Of a DNA stretch of 64,000 nucleotides, positions 15,265-24,317 are shown piece by piece. The stretch covers positions 1 to 64,000 of the forward strand of contig NZ_JAIHLQ010000039.1 of assembly GCF_019733355.1 (NCBI RefSeq), given 5' to 3'. A program made the position numbers and the translations under genes. The notes beneath the pieces are model-generated. The model made no database searches and was not told the DNA's origin. It worked only from the letters and a program-made list of their open reading frames with translations. Each line of letters starts with the position of its first letter. Position 1 is the first letter of the stretch. Source of the stretch: Pseudomonas baetica (GTDB lineage: Bacteria; Pseudomonadota; Gammaproteobacteria; Pseudomonadales; Pseudomonadaceae).

Positions 15265-17133
15265 ATGCTGAACAAATACCCTCTGTGGAAATACATTCTG
15301 ATCCTGGCGGTGCTGGCGGTCGGTCTGATTTATTCCGCTCCCAATCTTTACCCCGATGACCCGGCTATTCAAATCAGCGGCGCCAGCACGGCTCTGCAGG
15401 TCAATCAGGCCGATCTGGACCGCGTAAGCACCGCGCTTCACGAGTCCGGGATCAACGTCAAGGCGGCCACTCTGGCGGCAAACGGCAAGGGCGGCTTGAT
15501 CCGTCTGAGCAAGGCTGAAGATCAGCTGCCGGCCAAAGACGTTGTGCGCAAGGCATTGGGTGATGACTACGTCGTCGCGCTGAACCTGGCACAAACCACC
15601 CCGCAATGGCTGCGCAATCTGGGCGCGCACCCGATGAAGCTGGGTCTGGACTTGTCCGGTGGTGTGCACTTCCTGCTGGAAGTGGACATGGATAAAGCCC
15701 TCGATGCACGCCTGAAAGTCTACGAAGGCGACGTCAAGAGCCTGCTGCGCAAAGAGAAGCTGCGTTATCGCAGCCTGCCGCAACTGGGCGGTGCCATCCA
15801 GCTGGGCTTCGCTGATGAAGGCAGCCGCGAACAAGCCCGTGCACTGATCCGCAAGAACTTCAACGATTTCGACATTGTTCCGGCCGACCTCAATGGTCAA
15901 CCGGTGCTGCGTCTGGCGATGACCCCGGCCAAGCTGGCGGAAATCCGTGAATACTCCATCAAGCAGAACTTGACCACGGTACGTAACCGCGTCAATGAGC
16001 TGGGTGTTGCCGAACCGATCGTCCAGCGTCAGGGCGCCAACCGCATCGTGGTTGAGCTGCCGGGCGTGCAGGACACTGCCGAAGCCAAGCGTATCCTCGG
16101 CAAAACGGCCAACCTTGAGTTCCGTCTGGCGGCAGAGCCGGGCGCTTCGAAAGCCACCTCCGAGACGTTCGAGTTTCGTGAAGGCAATCGTCCTGCGGCG
16201 CAAATCGAGCGTGGTCTGATCATTACAGGTGATCAGGTTACCGACGCCAAGGCCGGTTTCGGCGAGCACGGTACGCCTGAAGTGAACATCCGTCTGGATG
16301 GTCATGGTGGTGAGCTGATGAGCCGTGCGACCCGTTCGAACGTCGGTCGCAGCATGGCAGTGATCTTCATCGAGCAGCGTCCGGTCACCACTTACACCAA
16401 GCAAGTGGTTGGTGGCGTCGAGAAAGACGTACCGGTGCAGACCTTCAAGGAAGAGAAGAAGATCATCAGCCTGGCGACCATTCAGTCGCCGCTGGGGGCT
16501 CAGTTCCGCATCACTGGCCTGAACGGTCAGGGCGAGTCGTCGGAACTGGCGCTGCTGTTGCGTGCCGGTGGTCTGGCGGCGCCGATGTACTTCGCTGAAG
16601 AGCGCACCATCGGTCCGAGCTTGGGTGCTGACAACATCACCAAAGGTATCGATGCATCGCTGTGGGGCATGCTGTTTGTCTCGCTGTTCATCATCGCCAT
16701 CTATCGCTTCTTCGGCATCATCGCCACTGTCGCTCTGGGCGTGAACATGGTGTTGCTGCTGGCGCTGATGTCGCTGCTGGGGGCAACGCTGACCCTGCCG
16801 GGTATCGCCGGTATCGTCTTGACCATGGGTATGGCGGTTGACGCCAACGTGCTGATCTTCTCGCGGATTCGCGAAGAGATTGCCGCCGGGATGACCGTGC
16901 AGCGTGCAATCAACGAAGGCTTCGGCCGGGCATTCACCGCGATTCTCGACGCCAACCTGACAACCTTGTTGGTCGGCGGGATTCTCTTTGCCATGGGCAC
17001 AGGCCCGGTCAAAGGCTTCGCAGTGACCATGTCCCTCGGGATCTTTACCTCGATGTTCACGGCCATCATGGTGACCCGCGCGATGGTCAACCTGATCTTC
17101 GGCGGTCGTGACTTCAAGAAGTTGTGGATTTAA
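15265..17133 (+). CDS. secD: protein translocase subunit SecD
   Basis: 622 residues from ATG 15265; the GTG immediately before is less likely because Pseudomonas SecD begins MLNKYPLWKY. SecD and SecF use proton motive force to complete export of preproteins from SecYEG. One N-terminal membrane helix, a large periplasmic region (about 30-440) including LGLDLSGGVHFLLEVD, then five C-terminal helices with the conserved GMAVDANVLIFSRIREE. Length agrees with the family. Ends ten bases before secF. Confidence 0.97.
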   Translation: MLNKYPLWKYILILAVLAVGLIYSAPNLYPDDPAIQISGASTALQVNQADLDRVSTALHESGINVKAATLAANGKGGLIRLSKAEDQLPAKDVVRKALGDDYVVALNLAQTTPQWLRNLGAHPMKLGLDLSGGVHFLLEVDMDKALDARLKVYEGDVKSLLRKEKLRYRSLPQLGGAIQLGFADEGSREQARALIRKNFNDFDIVPADLNGQPVLRLAMTPAKLAEIREYSIKQNLTTVRNRVNELGVAEPIVQRQGANRIVVELPGVQDTAEAKRILGKTANLEFRLAAEPGASKATSETFEFREGNRPAAQIERGLIITGDQVTDAKAGFGEHGTPEVNIRLDGHGGELMSRATRSNVGRSMAVIFIEQRPVTTYTKQVVGGVEKDVPVQTFKEEKKIISLATIQSPLGAQFRITGLNGQGESSELALLLRAGGLAAPMYFAEERTIGPSLGADNITKGIDASLWGMLFVSLFIIAIYRFFGIIATVALGVNMVLLLALMSLLGATLTLPGIAGIVLTMGMAVDANVLIFSRIREEIAAGMTVQRAINEGFGRAFTAILDANLTTLLVGGILFAMGTGPVKGFAVTMSLGIFTSMFTAIMVTRAMVNLIFGGRDFKKLWI

Positions 17134-17142
17134 GGGGCTGCC

Positions 17143-18057
17143 ATGTTACGTACAATCAACTTCATGGGCGTTCGCAACGTTGCGTTCGGCGTCACATTGT
17201 TCCTTACCTTGCTGGCCTTGTTCAGTGTCGCCACCAAGGGCATGAACTGGGGGCTGGACTTTACCGGCGGTACGCTCATTGAGCTGACCTACGAGCGTCC
17301 GGCCGATGTCACCAAGGTGCGCGAGCAACTGGTGGAGTCGGGTTACCACGAAGCCATCGTGCAGAGCTTCGGAGCAACCACTGATCTTCTGGTGCGTATG
17401 CCTGGCGAAGACCCGCAACTGGGTCATCAGGTGGCTGATGCTCTGCAGAAGGTCGGCGGCGACAACCCGGCGACGGTCAAGCGTGTCGAGTTCGTCGGCC
17501 CGCAGGTCGGTGAAGAGCTGCGCGACCAGGGCGGCCTCGGCATGCTGCTGGCGCTCGGCGGCATCCTGCTCTACCTGGCTTTCCGCTTTCAGTGGAAGTT
17601 CGCGGTCGGCGCCATTGTTTCGCTGATCCATGACGTGATCGTGACCATCGGTATTCTGTCGTTCTTCCAGGTCACCTTCGACCTGACGGTACTGGCGGCA
17701 GTACTGGCGATTATTGGTTACTCGCTGAACGACACCATCGTGGTATTCGACCGGGTTCGTGAGAACTTCCGTGTGCTGCGCAAGGCGTCCTTGATCGAGA
17801 ACATCAACATCTCGACCACTCAGACTTTGCTGCGCACCATGGCGACGTCGATCTCCACGTTGCTGGCGATCTCGGCTCTGCTGTTCTTTGGTGGTGACAA
17901 CCTGTTCGGCTTCTCCATTGCCCTGTTTATCGGTGTTCTGGCGGGTACTTACTCGTCGATCTACATCGCTAACGTGGTGTTGATCTGGCTGGATCTGACC
18001 ACTGAAGACCTGATTCCACCCGCCAACACCGACAAGGAAATCGACGACCGTCCATAA
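17143..18057 (+). CDS. secF: protein translocase subunit SecF
   Basis: 304 residues. Six membrane helices with a periplasmic loop after the first. Conserved text: MNWGLDFTGGTLIEL near residue 28, the helix-turn GYSLNDTIVVFDRVRENFR near 195, and TQTLLRTMATSISTLLA near 230. Partner of SecD in proton-driven pulling of secreted proteins. Last gene of the queA-secF unit; a strong terminator follows at 18085. Confidence 0.97.
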   Translation: MLRTINFMGVRNVAFGVTLFLTLLALFSVATKGMNWGLDFTGGTLIELTYERPADVTKVREQLVESGYHEAIVQSFGATTDLLVRMPGEDPQLGHQVADALQKVGGDNPATVKRVEFVGPQVGEELRDQGGLGMLLALGGILLYLAFRFQWKFAVGAIVSLIHDVIVTIGILSFFQVTFDLTVLAAVLAIIGYSLNDTIVVFDRVRENFRVLRKASLIENINISTTQTLLRTMATSISTLLAISALLFFGGDNLFGFSIALFIGVLAGTYSSIYIANVVLIWLDLTTEDLIPPANTDKEIDDRP

Positions 18058-18084
18058 CGGCCATCGTTTTCCCGGTTGTCAGCC

Positions 18085-18118
18085 AAAAAAGGCGCGAGTT
18101 GAACTCGCGCCTTTTTTT
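18085..18118 (+). terminator. terminator after secF
   Basis: Stem GGCGCGAG/CTCGCGCC flanked by A-run and T-run, 28 bases beyond the secF stop. It ends the queA-secF operon and could work in both directions. Confidence 0.9.
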
Positions 18119-18177
18119 ATGCTCCAAGGCTGGGATAAGCGCGGGCCCGTCCCGCATGTGATGGTCAGGAGGTTCAT

Positions 18178-18726
18178 GTGAACAAGTCGTTACTGGTTGG
18201 TGCGGTATTGGGTGCTGTCGGTGTAACAGCCGGGGGTGCTGTTGCCACCTACAGCCTGGTTAAAAGCGGCCCTGAGTATGCGCAAGTGCTGGCCGTTGAG
18301 CCGGTCAAAACACAGATCAAGACTCCACGTGAAGTCTGCAAGGATGTAACCGTGACCCGGCAGGCGCCAGTCAAGGATCAACACCAGATCCTCGGCACCG
18401 CTATCGGTGCGGTAGCGGGCGGTTTGCTGGGTAATCAGGTGGGTGGTGGCACTGGCAAGAAGATTGCCACGGTGGCAGGTGCGGTCGGCGGTGGTTATGC
18501 CGGTAACAAGGTGCAGGAAGGTATGCAAAACCGTGACACCTACACCACCACGCAAACGCGCTGCAACACAGTGAATGACATCAGTGACAAGGTTGTTGGT
18601 TACGACGTGCGTTATTCGCTGGATGGCAAGGAAGGCAAGGTTCGGATGGATCGCGATCCGGGCAACCAGATTCCGGTCGACAAGGAAGGTAAATTGATTC
18701 TGTCGCAGAATGGGTCGGGCCAATAA
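18178..18726 (+). CDS. glycine-zipper 2TM (17-kDa-antigen-like) envelope protein
   Basis: 182 residues from GTG 18178 (AGGAGG upstream). The N-terminus MNKSLLVGAVLGAVGVTAGG is a membrane or signal segment. The centre (about residues 68-115) is a glycine zipper: AIGAVAGGLLGNQVGGGTG then VAGAVGGGYAGNKVQ, as in the Rickettsia 17-kDa surface antigen/SlyB family. A C-terminal beta domain (VGYDVRYSLDGKEGKVRMDR) follows. Such proteins sit in or near the outer membrane and contribute to envelope integrity; the specific role is unknown. Single-gene unit between two terminators. Confidence 0.8.
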   Translation: MNKSLLVGAVLGAVGVTAGGAVATYSLVKSGPEYAQVLAVEPVKTQIKTPREVCKDVTVTRQAPVKDQHQILGTAIGAVAGGLLGNQVGGGTGKKIATVAGAVGGGYAGNKVQEGMQNRDTYTTTQTRCNTVNDISDKVVGYDVRYSLDGKEGKVRMDRDPGNQIPVDKEGKLILSQNGSGQ

Positions 18727-18747
18727 TCGTTCGATCGTTTGAGATGA

Positions 18748-18770
18748 AGCACCCTGCGGGGTGCTTTTTT
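18748..18770 (+). terminator. terminator after the glycine-zipper gene
   Basis: AGCACCC-TGCG-GGGTGCT followed by TTTTT. Confidence 0.85.
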
Positions 18771-18804
18771 GTGTCCGCGATTCAGGTCGCGCCGTAAATC
18801 CCTT

Positions 18805-18892
18805 GTGGGAGCGGGTTTGCTCGCGAATGCTGTTTAATATTCAAAGTGGATGCTGAATGAATCACTGCTCTCGCGAGCAAGCCTGCTCTCAC
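18805..18892. repeat. REP pair (REPIN)
   Basis: Two inverted REP copies (18805-18827 and 18871-18892) share the core GGGAGCGGGTTTGCTCGCGA. They face each other across about 43 bases, as in Pseudomonas REPINs mobilised by RAYT transposases. Confidence 0.8.
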
Positions 18893-18934
18893 ATTGGGTC
18901 TGTGGTGTGTCTGGAGGTCTAAGTCATGGGCATT

Positions 18935-18961
18935 AAAAAAGCACCCCTAAGGGTGCTTTTT
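18935..18961 (-). terminator. terminator of suhB
   Basis: AGCACCC-CTAA-GGGTGCT with A-run on one side and T-run on the other, 17 bases beyond the suhB stop. Confidence 0.8.
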
Positions 18962-18977
18962 GCGTTTCGCTAAAAGC

Positions 18978-19796
18978 TTAGCGCTTCAGCGAAGCCGGCA
19001 GGTGCGGCTGGATGGCCGTCAGAACTGCCTTGAAGCATTTGGTGTTACCGGCAACGATGTGGCCTTTTTCAAGGAAATCGTGACCGCCGGTGAAGTCGCT
19101 CACCAAGCCACCAGCTTCTTGAATCAGCAGGGCGCCTGCAGCCATGTCCCACTCGGACAGGCCCGACTCCCAGAACGCATCGAAACGACCGGCAGCGACG
19201 TAAGCCAGGTCCAGACTTGCCGAGCCAGCACGGCGTATGCCGGCAGTCTGGCCCACCAGGGCGCGGAACATGCCCAGGTAGTTGTCGAGGTTGTCCATCT
19301 GGTCGTCACGGAACGGGAAGCCGGTACCCAGCAGGGCACCGTCGAGGCTGGTACGACCGCTGACGCGCAGGCGACGACCGTTCAGTTGAGCGCCACGACC
19401 ACGGCTGGCGGTGAATTCTTCCTGGCGAACCGGGTCCAGAACCACTGCGTGTTCCAGGCGACCGCGATATTTGCAGGCGATGCTGACAGCAAAGTGAGGA
19501 ATGCCGCGCAGGAAGTTGGTCGTGCCGTCCAGTGGGTCGATGATCCACAGGTATTCTTCGCCTTCGATGCCGGTGCCGGCGTGCAGGCCAGTTTCTTCAC
19601 CCTGGATCGAGTGATTCGGGTAGGCCTTGCGCAGGGCGTCGATGATTTTCTGTTCGGCGGCGCGATCCACCTCGGATACATAATCCTTGGCGTCTTTTTC
19701 GTCGACCTTGATGGTATCCAGGCGCTCGATGGAGCGGAAGATCAGTTCACTGGCGCTGCGGGCGGCGCGCAGCGCGATATTCAGCATGGGCTGCAT
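18978..19796 (-). CDS. suhB: inositol-1-monophosphatase SuhB
   Basis: 272 residues. Mg2+-dependent phosphatase of the inositol monophosphatase family; in bacteria SuhB also joins rRNA transcription antitermination complexes with NusA. Metal site motifs: GEETG near residue 68, IDPLDGTTNF near 86 and WDMAAGALLIQEAGG near 215. Length is standard. It is transcribed opposite to trmJ with about 145 bases between the starts. Confidence 0.95.
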   Translation of the reverse strand: MQPMLNIALRAARSASELIFRSIERLDTIKVDEKDAKDYVSEVDRAAEQKIIDALRKAYPNHSIQGEETGLHAGTGIEGEEYLWIIDPLDGTTNFLRGIPHFAVSIACKYRGRLEHAVVLDPVRQEEFTASRGRGAQLNGRRLRVSGRTSLDGALLGTGFPFRDDQMDNLDNYLGMFRALVGQTAGIRRAGSASLDLAYVAAGRFDAFWESGLSEWDMAAGALLIQEAGGLVSDFTGGHDFLEKGHIVAGNTKCFKAVLTAIQPHLPASLKR

Positions 19797-19941
19797 GGAT
19801 GTGTCACCTAAGGTTGTTAAAGAAAGCCGCGCATTCTATCAGAACTTTTCTTCAGGTGAAGGACGCTGTTCGCTTTCATAGCTTAACGGTAGGCTGTTCT
19901 GTAAGATTTGCACCCCTTCCCTGTGTCCGAGAGCGCCTCCC

Positions 19942-20712
19942 TTGCTGCAGAACATTCGTGTCGTCCTGGTCAATACCAGCCACCCCGGCAACATCGGCGG
20001 GGCTGCGCGCGCCATGAAAAACATGGGTCTGTCGCGATTGGTGCTGGTTGAACCGCGGCTGTTCCCGCATCACGAAGCCGATGCTCGTGCTTCCGGTGCC
20101 GGTGACATTCTTGAAAACGCGCTAGTCGTCGCCACTTTGGAAGATGCCTTGGTCGGCTGCAATCTGGTGCTCGGCACCAGTGCTCGTGATCGGCGCATTC
20201 CGTGGCCACTGCTGGATCCGCGCGAATGCGGCACCAAAGTGGTTGAGGAAGCCGGGCAGGGCGCCGAAATCGCCCTGGTGTTTGGTCGTGAAGATTCCGG
20301 CCTGACCAATGAAGAGTTGCAGCGATGTCACTTTCACGTGCACATCCCCTCCGATCCAGAGTTCAGTTCGCTGAACCTCGGCGCGGCGGTGCAGGTGTTG
20401 AGCTATGAAGTGCGCATGGCCTGGCTGGCTGCACAGGGTCAGCCGAGCAAGATCGAGAAAGAAGAAGTGGCCTCGGTGAAAAGCGCCGAGCTGGCGACCA
20501 TGGATGAGCTGGAGCGATTCTATGAGCATCTGGAGCAGACGCTGGTCGCCATCGAATTCCTTGATCCGGAAAAACCACGGCACTTGATGGCGCGCCTGCG
20601 CCGGTTGTACGGACGCAGCTCGGTCAGCCGGGCGGAGATGAATATTTTGCGTGGCATTCTCACGGAAACCCAAAAAGCGGCCCGTGGTGAGCTTCTTAAG
20701 CGGAAGGACTAA
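19942..20712 (+). CDS. trmJ: tRNA (cytidine/uridine-2'-O-)-methyltransferase TrmJ
   Basis: 256 residues from TTG 19942; no ATG fits before the conserved N-terminus LQNIRVVLVNTSHPGNIGG. TrmJ is a SPOUT (knotted) methyltransferase that methylates the 2'-OH of residue 32 in tRNAs using SAM. Motifs: the N-terminal asparagine-arginine region NIGGAARAMKNMG, GTSARDRRIPWP near 75, LVFGREDSGLTNEEL near 112 and SLNLGAAVQVLSYE near 140. The stop is directly followed by the cysE ATG, so the two are co-transcribed, as usual in Pseudomonas. Confidence 0.95.
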   Translation: MLQNIRVVLVNTSHPGNIGGAARAMKNMGLSRLVLVEPRLFPHHEADARASGAGDILENALVVATLEDALVGCNLVLGTSARDRRIPWPLLDPRECGTKVVEEAGQGAEIALVFGREDSGLTNEELQRCHFHVHIPSDPEFSSLNLGAAVQVLSYEVRMAWLAAQGQPSKIEKEEVASVKSAELATMDELERFYEHLEQTLVAIEFLDPEKPRHLMARLRRLYGRSSVSRAEMNILRGILTETQKAARGELLKRKD

Positions 20713-21492
20713 ATGATGTTTGAGCGTTTGCGTGAAGATATCCAAAGTGTGTTCCATCGAGACCCGGCAGCGCGTAACGCTTTTGAAGTCCTGACCTGCT
20801 ACCCCGGGATGCATGCGATCTGGATTCACCGATTGGCCGGGATGCTCTGGCGCCATGATCTGAAATGGCTTGCGCGTCTGGTGTCGAACTTTGGTCGTTG
20901 GTTGACCGGGATCGAGATTCATCCGGGGGCGAAAGTCGGTCGACGATTCTTTATCGATCACGGCATGGGGATCGTCATTGGCGAAACCGCCGAGATTGGC
21001 GATGACGTAACCATTTATCAGGGCGTGACCCTGGGTGGCACCAGTTGGAATAAAGGCAAGCGCCATCCGACGTTGGGTGATGGTGTTGTCGTCGGTGCGG
21101 GCGCCAAAGTGCTCGGCCCGTTCACGGTCGGTGCGGGTGCCAAGGTCGGCTCCAATGCCGTGGTAACCAAAGAAGTGCCGCCGGGCGCCACGGTTGTGGG
21201 GATTCCTGGGCGAATCATCGTCAAATCCGATGAGGAGCAGGACGCCAAACGCAAGGCCATGGCCGAGAAGATCGGCTTCGATGCCTATGGTGTCAGTGAG
21301 GACATGCCTGACCCGGTGGCGCGTGCCATCGGTCAGTTGCTCGATCACCTGCAAGCGGTGGATGGGCGACTGGAAGGAATGTGCGGCGCGCTAAAGGATC
21401 TGGGCAGTAATTACTGTGCGAAAGATCTGCCTGAGCTGCGTGAAGAAGACTTTGCCTGTGTAAAAGACAAGGATCAGAGTCAGGCGAGCTAA
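20713..21492 (+). CDS. cysE: serine O-acetyltransferase
   Basis: 259 residues (ATG 20713; the next codon is also ATG). CysE makes O-acetylserine from serine and acetyl-CoA, the first step of cysteine synthesis. An N-terminal helical region includes CYPGMHAIWIHR; a left-handed beta helix of hexapeptide repeats follows (IHPGAKVGRRFFIDHGMGIV, then GDDVTIYQGVTLGGTSW, and PFTVGAGAKVGSNAVV). Active-site His of DHGMG is present. Position directly before iscR links cysteine supply to Fe-S assembly. Confidence 0.95.
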   Translation: MMFERLREDIQSVFHRDPAARNAFEVLTCYPGMHAIWIHRLAGMLWRHDLKWLARLVSNFGRWLTGIEIHPGAKVGRRFFIDHGMGIVIGETAEIGDDVTIYQGVTLGGTSWNKGKRHPTLGDGVVVGAGAKVLGPFTVGAGAKVGSNAVVTKEVPPGATVVGIPGRIIVKSDEEQDAKRKAMAEKIGFDAYGVSEDMPDPVARAIGQLLDHLQAVDGRLEGMCGALKDLGSNYCAKDLPELREEDFACVKDKDQSQAS

Positions 21493-21506
21493 ACCGCGTC
21501 GTTTTC

Positions 21507-21565
21507 TTCGCGAGCAGGCCAGCGTTGGAATGCATTCCCTTGTGGGGGTGGACTCGCTCGCGAAG
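21507..21565. repeat. degenerate REP pair
   Basis: TTCGCGAGCAGGCC and the inverted GGACTCGCTCGCGAAG, with flanking complementary ACCGCGT/ACGCGGT, form an imperfect long hairpin between cysE and iscR. Confidence 0.6.
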
Positions 21566-21637
21566 AACGATAACGCGGTATGTCTGGCTGTGCGCCGCCA
21601 GCCTTTGCTATGATGCGCGCGCTCTTTTGGGGGTAAA

Positions 21638-21684
21638 CCCGACTAAAGCACTAGGTCTTATAGTTGACTTAAATGCTCGGGAAT
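21638..21684 (+). promoter_or_regulatory. two candidate type 1 IscR sites upstream of iscR
   Basis: ATAGTTGACTTAAATGCTCG (from 21660) matches the start of the IscR type 1 consensus ATASYYGACTRWWWYAGTC. Just upstream CCGACTAAAGCACTAGGTC (21640-21658) matches the central palindrome even better. Both lie within 90 bases of iscR, so holo-IscR likely represses the operon here. Confidence 0.6.
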
Positions 21685-21724
21685 TGCATACTCCCGCCCA
21701 TTCTGAACTCCGTGGTAACTGTCC

Positions 21725-22216
21725 ATGCGACTGACTACAAAAGGCCGATACGCCGTGACCGCCATGCTCGACCTGGCGTTGCACGCGCAGCACGGGCCCG
21801 TGTCCCTGGCCGATATCTCCGAGCGCCAAGGGATCTCCCTGTCCTACCTCGAACAGCTTTTCGCCAAGCTGCGCCGCAGCAACCTGGTTTCCAGTGTTCG
21901 CGGTCCGGGCGGTGGCTACCAGTTGTCCCGCGACATGCAGGGCATTCAGGTCGCTCAGGTGATCGATGCGGTGAACGAATCGGTCGATGCGACCAAGTGC
22001 CAGGGCCAGGGCGATTGCCATTCCGGCGACACCTGTCTGACCCATCATCTGTGGTGCGACCTGAGCCTGCAGATTCACGAATTTCTGAGCGGTATCAGCT
22101 TGGCTGACCTTGTCACTCGCCGTGAGGTGCAAGAAGTAGCCCAGCGTCAGGATCAGCGTCGTTGCAATGGCAAGGCGCAGCACCTGGACAAGATTGAAGC
22201 GTCCGCCGTCGAATGA
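21725..22216 (+). CDS. iscR: Fe-S cluster regulator IscR
   Basis: 163 residues. Rrf2-family winged-helix repressor (MRLTTKGRYAVTAMLDLALH; recognition region SLSYLEQLFAKLRRSNLV; wing SVRGPGGGYQL). Three cluster-binding cysteines lie at about 92, 98 and 104 (KCQGQGDCHSGDTC), with His107 following. With a [2Fe-2S] cluster it represses its own operon. First gene of iscR-iscS-iscU-iscA-hscB-hscA-fdx-iscX, preceded by matching operator sites. Confidence 0.97.
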   Translation: MRLTTKGRYAVTAMLDLALHAQHGPVSLADISERQGISLSYLEQLFAKLRRSNLVSSVRGPGGGYQLSRDMQGIQVAQVIDAVNESVDATKCQGQGDCHSGDTCLTHHLWCDLSLQIHEFLSGISLADLVTRREVQEVAQRQDQRRCNGKAQHLDKIEASAVE

Positions 22217-22266
22217 CAGCCAAAGAGCTAGCGGCACGCCAGCCAGCCTGATTTAGGAGATAGTCC

Positions 22267-23481
22267 ATGAAATTGCCGATTTACCTTGATTACTCTGCGA
22301 CCACCCCGGTCGATCCGCGCGTTGCGCAAAAGATGAGTGAATGCCTGCTGGTCGACGGAAACTTCGGTAACCCGGCGTCCCGTTCCCATGTGTTCGGCTG
22401 GAAGGCTGAAGAGTCCGTCGAAAATGCACGTCGTCAGGTGGCCGACCTGGTCAACGCCGACCCGCGCGAAATCGTCTGGACTTCCGGTGCTACCGAGTCC
22501 GATAACCTGGCAATCAAGGGCGCGGCACATTTCTACGCCTCCAAGGGCAAGCACCTGATCACCTCCAAAATTGAGCACAAGGCTGTCCTCGACACCATGC
22601 GCCAACTGGAGCGTGAAGGTTTCGAAGTGACCTACCTCGATCCTCAGACTGACGGTCTGATCACTCCTGAGATGATCGACGCCGCGCTGCGCGAAGACAC
22701 CATCCTCGTGTCGATCATGCACGTAAACAACGAAATCGGCACCGTCAACGACATCGCGGCCATCGGCGAACTGCTTCGTTCGAAAGGCATCCTGTTCCAC
22801 GTTGACGCCGCTCAGTCCACAGGCAAGGTCGAGATCGATCTGCAGAAGCTGAAAGTCGACATGATGTCGTTCTCCGCCCACAAAACCTACGGCCCTAAAG
22901 GCATCGGCGCGTTGTACGTCAGCCGCAAGCCGCGTGTGCGCATCGAAGCGACCATGCACGGCGGCGGTCACGAGCGCGGCATGCGTTCCGGCACTCTGGC
23001 GACTCACCAAATCGTCGGCATGGGCGAAGCGTTCCGTGTGGCCAAGGAAGACATGGTTGCTGAAAACGTTCGTATCAAAGCCTTGAGCGATCGTTTCTAC
23101 AAGCAGGTCGAACATCTGGAAGAGCTGTACGTAAACGGCAGTCTGACTGCCCGCGTTCCGCACAACCTGAACCTGAGCTTCAACTACGTTGAAGGCGAAT
23201 CGCTGATCATGGCACTCAAGGATCTGGCGGTTTCGTCCGGTTCGGCCTGCACCTCGGCATCGCTTGAGCCTTCGTACGTACTGCGCGCTCTGGGCCGCAA
23301 CGACGAATTGGCGCACAGCTCGATCCGCTTCACCTTCGGCCGTTTCACCACCGAAGAAGAAATCGACTACGCCGCGCAGAAAGTCTGCGAGGCCGTTACC
23401 AAGCTGCGCGCTCTGTCGCCGCTGTGGGACATGTACAAAGACGGTGTCGACATTTCGAAAATCGAGTGGGCGGCACACTGA
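22267..23481 (+). CDS. iscS: cysteine desulfurase IscS
   Basis: 404 residues, standard length. PLP enzyme that removes sulfur from cysteine and passes it as persulfide to IscU and other acceptors. PLP lysine in SFSAHKTYGPKG near 206; the mobile loop with the catalytic cysteine is SSGSACTSASLEPSY near 328. N-terminus MKLPIYLDYSATTPVDPRV is typical. Spaced 50 bases from iscR and 83 from iscU. Confidence 0.98.
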   Translation: MKLPIYLDYSATTPVDPRVAQKMSECLLVDGNFGNPASRSHVFGWKAEESVENARRQVADLVNADPREIVWTSGATESDNLAIKGAAHFYASKGKHLITSKIEHKAVLDTMRQLEREGFEVTYLDPQTDGLITPEMIDAALREDTILVSIMHVNNEIGTVNDIAAIGELLRSKGILFHVDAAQSTGKVEIDLQKLKVDMMSFSAHKTYGPKGIGALYVSRKPRVRIEATMHGGGHERGMRSGTLATHQIVGMGEAFRVAKEDMVAENVRIKALSDRFYKQVEHLEELYVNGSLTARVPHNLNLSFNYVEGESLIMALKDLAVSSGSACTSASLEPSYVLRALGRNDELAHSSIRFTFGRFTTEEEIDYAAQKVCEAVTKLRALSPLWDMYKDGVDISKIEWAAH

Positions 23482-23501
23482 TTTCAAGTCGCCGCGAACC
23501 G

Positions 23502-23526
23502 GCCCCGTCAACTCCGGTTGTGGGGC
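23502..23526 (+). other. hairpin between iscS and iscU
   Basis: GCCCCGTCAACTCCGGTTG plus TGGGGC can fold as nested stems. No T-run follows, so it may set mRNA stability rather than terminate. Confidence 0.4.
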
Positions 23527-23564
23527 ATAAAGAGCGACTCTCTGATGAGTGAGGATTAAGAATC

Positions 23565-23951
23565 ATGGCTTACAGCGAAAAGGTCATCGACCACTACGAA
23601 AACCCGCGTAACGTCGGCAAGATGAATGCCGAAGACCCGGATGTCGGCACTGGCATGGTTGGCGCACCTGCGTGCGGCGACGTGATGCGTCTGCAGATCA
23701 AGGTCAACGATCAGGGCGTTATCGAAGATGCCAAGTTCAAGACCTATGGCTGCGGTTCGGCAATCGCTTCCAGCTCCCTCGCTACCGAGTGGATGAAGGG
23801 CAAGACCCTGGACGAAGCCGAAACCATCAAGAACACTCAGCTGGCCGAAGAATTGGCCCTGCCACCAGTGAAGATTCACTGCTCGGTACTGGCTGAAGAC
23901 GCTATCAAAGCGGCTGTTCGCGATTACAAGCAGAAGAAAGGCTTGATCTGA
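23565..23951 (+). CDS. iscU: Fe-S scaffold protein IscU
   Basis: 128 residues. Scaffold on which [2Fe-2S] clusters are built. Cluster ligands: Cys in GAPACGDVMRL (about 37), Cys in TYGCGSAIASSS (about 63), Cys in KIHCSVLAEDA (about 106), with Asp39. The LPPVKIHC segment is the binding site for HscA. Confidence 0.98.
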   Translation: MAYSEKVIDHYENPRNVGKMNAEDPDVGTGMVGAPACGDVMRLQIKVNDQGVIEDAKFKTYGCGSAIASSSLATEWMKGKTLDEAETIKNTQLAEELALPPVKIHCSVLAEDAIKAAVRDYKQKKGLI

Positions 23952-23985
23952 CTTTCAGGATTTGGCGACGAGTAAGGAGTCACCG

Positions 23986-24309
23986 ATGGCTATCAGCATG
24001 ACAGAAGCGGCTGCTCGACACGTGCGGCGCTCCCTCGACGGGCGCGGCAAAGGTGAAGGGATTCGTCTGGGTGTTCGCACCACAGGCTGTTCCGGCCTTG
24101 CCTACGTGCTGGAGTTTGTCGACGAGGTGGTTGCAGAGGATCAGGTGTTCGAAAGTCACGGTGAAAAAGTGATTATCGACCCGAAGAGCCTGGCCTACCT
24201 GGACGGCACCGAGCTCGATTTCGTCAAGGAAGGGTTGAACGAAGGCTTCAAGTTCAACAACCCCAACGTACGCGGTGAATGTGGCTGCGGCGAAAGCTTC
24301 AACATCTGA
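23986..24309 (+). CDS. iscA: A-type Fe-S carrier IscA
   Basis: 107 residues from ATG 23986, chosen for the GGAG upstream and the family N-terminus MAISMTEAAARHV; the frame is open to 23962. Ligand cysteines are in TTGCSGLAY (35) and ECGCGESF (99, 101). IscA carries clusters from IscU to target proteins. Confidence 0.97.
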   Translation: MAISMTEAAARHVRRSLDGRGKGEGIRLGVRTTGCSGLAYVLEFVDEVVAEDQVFESHGEKVIIDPKSLAYLDGTELDFVKEGLNEGFKFNNPNVRGECGCGESFNI

Positions 24310-24317
24310 GGCTTGTC

